Assembly: GCA_003427395.1 (NCBI GenBank)
Contig: BFEA01000015.1
Span: forward strand, 1,188,543 to 1,209,387
Source of the DNA: Chara braunii
Lineage: Eukaryota; Streptophyta; Charophyceae; Charales; Characeae
Direction of reading: 5' to 3'
Length of the DNA stretch: 20,845 bases
The notes under the pieces were generated by a model. That model searched no databases. It saw nothing but the letters and a program-made list of their open reading frames with translations, and was not told the DNA's origin. This document shows positions 16,835 through 20,845 of this stretch, one piece after another (position 1 is the stretch's first letter; every line of letters begins with the position of its first letter). The position numbers and the translations under genes are program-made.

Positions 16835-18143
16835 TGTTACATGCCCAGTTGGGCAATGTATATGTAAAACCGAGGATCCACAATGCGATAAAAAAGGACT
16901 GAATGGACAATGCAGTGCAAGTAGAATCTCAACAAGCAGTGTACATCCTGATACATACAAAATGGTGTTTTTATAGCACAGTGGAATATTTAAATACAAG
17001 TCCTGACCTGACCGGGACTGACCTTTTTCACGTAGTACAAGATAGCGAAGCAGAATGCTAGAATACTAATGACTAGCCCAATCAATGTTTCAACGCAGAC
17101 CAAACATACATCATGCTCATCACAAGGTGTGAAGGGGCCTGGCGCTATACAGAGGAAAGAGGCGCCAGGTCCAGACATACACAGATGAAGAGGAGGGGAT
17201 CAGACGAAGAAGAGGAAGGGAGAGATGGGAAAGTCGTCAACACCAAGTCTCGTTACAAGTCCCAAATATCCCCTCTTCAAAATGTCTGAAGTTCAACGTC
17301 GAGTCTGGATCCAAATGTCACCAAGCTCTCTCTCTCTCCCTCGTAGTCTGCTGATGCAGTGAAGTCAGATAGCGAGAGGGTGAGAAGGAGATGATGGACT
17401 GAGAAGAGGAAGAAGAAGAACTCTCTCTCTCATGTGCCAGGTACTAACCTGTGAAGATGGCGCTGTGCTGCAGGTACCTTGAAGACGAAGCTGGAGCAAT
17501 GGCGCTGCAGGTAAGTCTCCCTGGCCTCCGCCCAATCTCTCTCTCTCTCTAGTATTACTCTAGCTCCTATGGTGCCCAACGCTGAAGACTACTGCTAACG
17601 CTACTAGCGCCCAGCGCTGAAGACTACTGCTAACGCTGCCACTACTACTGCAGCGCTCCTCCAGAGTGCTGCTGCCGAATCCTGAAGACTACCTCCTGCC
17701 TCCTGAACTGCACGTGAAGTGCCTGGGAAGCACCTAGGAAACTACCTGCCTGCCTGCAGGGCGGGCCAGTCCTATATAGTGCTGGCCCATCCAGGAGGCT
17801 CCTCTTGCCAATGCCGAAACGTGCCAGACCCTGGCGTTGAAGCTCAACCAGGGGTTGTCTTGAAAACAGGCCCGAAATGGCCTGTGCTAAAACCCTGGTT
17901 TGTTGCCTGAGTTTCAGGGCAGGTCGAACTGATGAGGGCCCGGAAATGGCCCTCAGTTTCAGGCTAAAAACACTCAGGGCTGGAAAGGCCCTGAATTAGC
18001 CTGAAACGACACAGGGCCTGTAGGCCCTTGTTTTCAGGCTTTACGGCTGAAACGACACAGGGCCTGTAGGCCCTTGTTTGGCCTGAAAACGTCACGGGCC
18101 TGGAAATGGCCCGTGCAGCCTGTTGCAGGCGCAGCATGTAACA
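16835..18143 (+). mobile_element. Solo LTR, copy B (1309 bp)
   Basis: Same family as 12644-14025, aligning along its length: the AAGGACTGAATxGACAATGC, GAAGCAGAATGCTAGA, CTGGCGCT and GCGCCAGGTCCAGACATACA blocks, then the CAGCGCT-rich segment. Ends are TGTTACATGC and GCATGTAACA. A TATA box TATATA lies at 17773-17778. The flanks (TCGGC and CTTTT) do not match, so the target-site duplication is lost or the copy is recombinant. The 2.8 kb between copies A and B holds no retrotransposon protein. Confidence 0.85.
18000..18083. repeat. Duplicated ~34-bp unit near the 3' end of LTR copy B
   Basis: CTGAAACGACACAGGGCCTG followed by TAGGCCCTTGTTT occurs twice, about 46 bp apart. Copy A has a single diverged version near 13913. 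The unit contains the palindrome AGGGCCTGTAGGCCCT and would fold into a hairpin in the LTR transcript. Confidence 0.85.
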
Positions 18144-18360
18144 CTTTTTGAGTAGGATGATACAAGGGAAAATGTACCACTGAACCCACTATTGGGACGG
18201 AGACTCGGAGTATTATTTTTTTGGGACACAGCCCTTTGAAACGGTATTCACCAGTTTGCAGTAGCTGATGCAGATCCCAGGGCTCGATCCCTAGTCCCAA
18301 GCTTACCTGTGTACAGTACCTGTGTCGACCCCTAGAGTTGAACCCACGACCTGTGTATTT
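18144..18360. other. No gene recognised; B-box-like motif on the minus strand
   Basis: GAGTTGAACCCACGACCT (about 18336-18353) read on the minus strand gives GGTTCAACTC, a B-box match. No A box at tRNA spacing was found, so I do not call a tRNA or SINE. Confidence 0.3.
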
Positions 18361-18560
18361 GTAACAGTGGTAAACTGTCGTAGGGTCCAGAGGTCGCAGG
18401 AGTCCGATCTGTAGACCTGTCGTGTAGGAGTCTTAGTCAGGTCTAGAAGTCGTAGCTGTAGTCTTCCTGAAGAGTCAAGGTCGTAGCCGCTGCAGTCCAG
18501 AGAGGTCAAAGTCGCAACTGCTACAGTGTCGAAAGGCCAAGTCTACGGCCTTCGGGAAGG
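18361..18560. repeat. Degenerate ~30-bp tandem array (GTCxAGAGGTCGxAG)
   Basis: About six imperfect units repeat variants of GTCCAGAGGTCGCAGGAG, GTCTAGAAGTCGTAGCTG and GTCCAGAGAGGTCAAAGTCG. The units are old and diverged. Confidence 0.5.
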
Positions 18561-19343
18561 TCCGAACAGTGGCCTTTCGAAGTTTCCCACGTCTAGGCTG
18601 AGGCAAGTGGGCAAGTGGTAAGGCAAGTGGTGGAGCCATCCCAGTCCTAGGTAGTCCTGGTCCAGCCAAGCAAGTACCGCATGGGACTGTGTGCACTTCG
18701 GGCCTGGGGAAGGGGCCAGGCAGCTAGGAGACGGACACAGACTCAGACTCAGCAAACATCAGGTAGACCCACAGATGCACAATGCAGCAAAACAGACACA
18801 CACTCGAAAATCTCAGAAGATCGGGCCGACAGATAGATGCTTCATTGCTTCCCCTAAAAATGCAGAAATGTCAGACTGCGACTGTCTGGGTCATTGCAGC
18901 TGTACGTTGCCGTCAGTCCTACTCATGTCTACACATCTGTACTCTAGGCCAAGTTTCAGCCATACCCCTCTAGGCTTCCAAATTGCAGACAAACCCCCTC
19001 GTGCAGGTCAAGTCAATTCATGGTCCACAGGGAACCATTCCATCAAGAAACGATGTAAAGCTTCAAAGTTCTCGATTCTCTCCCCAGAAGAATCTACGCA
19101 CCTGTGGGCTGTGGCCACCTTACCGAGCTACCGCTCTAAATTCAGCTTTGACAGGTAAGCGCTTCTCCGAAACCCGGATCAAAAGCATCCACAGTGCACA
19201 CACTTTGTGAGTACATAAAGCACTTGGGCAGATTGAAATTCATGGTGATGGATGTGTAGAGTCGACAATGACAAATCATTCAAAAAGAAATCTCAGCAAA
19301 TGCATAAATGTGCTCAGCGGATGCTCAGATTCTCAGAGCATAC

Positions 19344-19345
<2 letters not shown>
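18561..19345. other. No gene recognised
   Basis: Unassigned DNA. Open frames such as 18691-19158 (plus) show no recognisable domain. Confidence 0.4.
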
Positions 19346-19430
<85 letters not shown>

Positions 19431-19442
19431 TCTCTCTCTCTG

Positions 19443-19500
<58 letters not shown>
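19346..19500. repeat. Compound (CT)n-(CA)n microsatellite
   Basis: (CT)n runs from 19346 to 19460 with a CATAC and a TG interruption, then (CA)n from 19461 to 19500. It borders copy 2 of the ribozyme repeat, as the CA tract borders copy 1. Confidence 0.97.
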
Positions 19501-19502
<2 letters not shown>

Positions 19503-20690
19503 ATTCTTATGTATGTATGTATTTCCTTTTTCTTGTTTTTTCTTACTTTGTGTGTCTGGGTGAGCACCTCTGAGAGGTTCTAAATAGTCGGAGATCGGTG
19601 GTTTGGAGTGCCTGCAGCACTCTTCAGGGGGTCGGTCTGCCTGCGATGTCTGTGGTGCATATGGTCAATGGGTGATGGTAGATGTCCCTCGGATTGTCTT
19701 CGTGGCTCAGCAGGTGGTGGGAACCAACAGTCTACGGGGTTCTACTTTGGTGTGAGTAGGTCTCGGATGGCTTTGCTCCGTGTTGGATGTGTGGACTGCC
19801 TTGTCTATGCTCCACGGCTGCCTTGCTGCCCATCCCACTTGCTCCTCGTGTTGTTCTTTGCAACTGGTGTTGTGCTGTGTAGTTTGGCTGCACCGTTGGT
19901 GTTGTGCTGTGCTTCGCTGTGCTATTGGCTTGCTGTCCATCCACGTGCCTTGTCTTCCCGTGCATTTGCGTGTGTGACGTGAAGTTTGCCGCTGCTGCGG
20001 CGCTGATGTGTGCTTCACTGTGCTGTCGTTTTGCTGCCACTCCGCTTGCGCTGTCGTTCCATGCAGTTAGCTCTGACGCTTTGCAGTTGGGTTGGCCCGG
20101 CAGCGTAGCGGGGGCTTTGCGGAGTCGTTGGCTGCTGCTATGCTCCGCTTGCGATGTTGCCTGCTGGCCGTCTGCTTTCTACAAGGGTCAAAGGGTTCAC
20201 GACCGAAAACATCAGTATTGGGATTCCGCAGATTGTTGACGGTTTGAGTCGTTGCAACTGAGACGGAACAATCTATCATCAGTCCCCTCCTCCCCCCTCC
20301 TCCTTGTCCCCGGGTTGCTTTCTTTTCTCTGCCTTGTGTGATTGCCTTGTCTGCCCTCCTGCATCCCCCATGCCCATCGACCTATGTGTTTCCTCACTTT
20401 TGTTTGCCATGTTGCTTGTTGCCTGGTTGATTCTTGTCTGTGGTAGTTGTTTTTTTGTTGCCTCTGTACTTGCGTCTTAACTTTTCGCTACTTGTACCCT
20501 TCTTGTTTGCTCCTTTTGGCCTTGCTGCTTTTTTTTCTTGCCTGCTGTTAGACTCCCTGGCATTTCCTCCCCTGCACTGTGTTGTTCGTCTCCCCACCTG
20601 CCTCCCCCGTGACCTCCAGCCTGTGTGACTTGCTGCTGCTAGACATCCAATGTCGGATTGCCCCTGTCCAGTTCCTTCACTCTCTCTCCC
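19501..20690 (+). mobile_element. Hammerhead-bearing non-coding repeat, copy 2 (decayed ribozyme)
   Basis: Same family and orientation as 10608-11830. It conserves TATGTATGTATG, TCTTGTTTTTTC, GGTGAGCACCTC, CAGCACTCxTCAGGGGG, TGGCTCAGCAGG (A box, 19703), GGGAACCAACAG, GTGTGAGTAGGTC, ACAAGGGTCAAAGGGTTCAC and a C-rich 3' part. The GT/GCC-rich interior gives long but meaningless frames. Similarity is moderate, so the copies are old. Confidence 0.65.
20230..20274 (+). pseudogene. Degenerate hammerhead ribozyme
   Basis: Aligned to the intact hammerhead at 11441-11494, this copy lost about 10-11 nt covering the 3' strand of stem I and most of CTGATGA, and has GGAA in place of GAAA. The cleavage triplet is GTT instead of GTC. 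Stem III is longer than in copy 1: AGATTGT (20230-20236) pairs perfectly with ACAATCT (20268-20274). It cannot self-cleave as a hammerhead. Confidence 0.75.
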
Positions 20691-20845
20691 TCACTGCCCT
20701 GTGGTGAAACGGGGTCCACAATATAAGACGGAAAAACAAAAATAGATAGGTCCATATGATTGCACTTTCAACTGGGACAATTTTGTCAGAGGTAACTGTG
20801 GTCCCGGAAGTGTGGGCCCGCAGCTCCTCGTGATAAACAAACCCA
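20691..20845. other. No feature recognised
   Basis: Short end segment, partly A-rich. Nothing identified. Confidence 0.4.

Noticed and set aside
17929-17960. Hammerhead-like CTGATGA followed by a perfect GGGCC/GGCCC stem in LTR copy B
   Set aside because: The required GAAA after stem II is missing (TCAG follows) and copy A has no CTGATGA here. It is a chance product of the GGGCC-rich LTR.
12644-18143. A single full LTR retrotransposon with LTRs A and B
   Set aside because: No primer-binding site after A, no polypurine tract before B, no proteins between, and A already has its own near-matching 5-bp flanks.
19252-19583. Ser-Leu and His-Thr repeat proteins
   Set aside because: Direct translation of the CT and CA microsatellites.
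1-20845. CRISPR arrays, bacterial operons or rRNA genes
   Set aside because: Repeats here are tandem or dispersed eukaryotic types with no regular spacers, and no rRNA-like sequence or ribosome-binding-site-led gene series is present.

Overview
This is a gene-poor, repeat-dominated eukaryotic window. It opens with about 180 bp of degenerate CCCTAAA/CCCTAA repeats, oriented as expected for the left end of a chromosome, so I read it as subtelomeric. The plant-type telomere unit, the plant-style LINE pieces (a DUF4283/zf-CCHC_4-like ORF1 remnant, a reverse transcriptase and a zf-RVT tail) and the abundant CA/CT microsatellites suggest a green-lineage genome. An alga or early land plant is possible, but the species is not determinable from the sequence. 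I found no intact host gene. One short open frame (10234-10515, minus) has balanced composition and splice-like borders and may be an exon.

Layout. 1-180: telomere-like DNA. 612-2450 (minus): broken retroelement ORF1 pointing toward the telomere. 3091-4500: unusual simple-sequence DNA, made of a G5/T6-8 tandem array, a 43-bp duplication, about 640 bp of GGA-rich polypurine DNA, T23 and an array of GCCACGTCA boxes. 4797-5560: repeated modules with Pol III B-box-like motifs. 5787-7560: a LINE reverse transcriptase broken by frameshifts and split by a ~754-bp insertion that holds a palindromic MITE-like element and a tRNA-derived SINE. 8530-9570: a diverged LTR-like region with a 21-bp tandem array. 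10057-10184: a near-perfect 64-bp duplication. 10608-11830 and 19501-20690: two copies of a ~1.2-kb non-coding repeat family. 12190-12643: the C-terminal part of a LINE. 12644-14025 and 16835-18143: two solo LTRs of one family. 16467-16762: a SINE-related insertion with a 17-bp target-site duplication.

The most notable object is a complete type III hammerhead ribozyme at 11441-11494. It carries every core nucleotide, a GUC cleavage site and three stems, and it is followed within 8 nt by T18. It lies in the ~1.2-kb repeat whose upstream part has tRNA-like A and B boxes, and the second copy of that repeat, about 8.8 kb away, carries a decayed version of the same ribozyme. This suggests a non-autonomous, ribozyme-bearing retroelement family comparable in concept to ribozyme-bearing SINEs or plant retrozymes.

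The parts do not form a pathway. They record successive retroelement insertions near a chromosome end: SINE and MITE into LINE, LTR next to LINE, and ribozyme repeat beside microsatellite.
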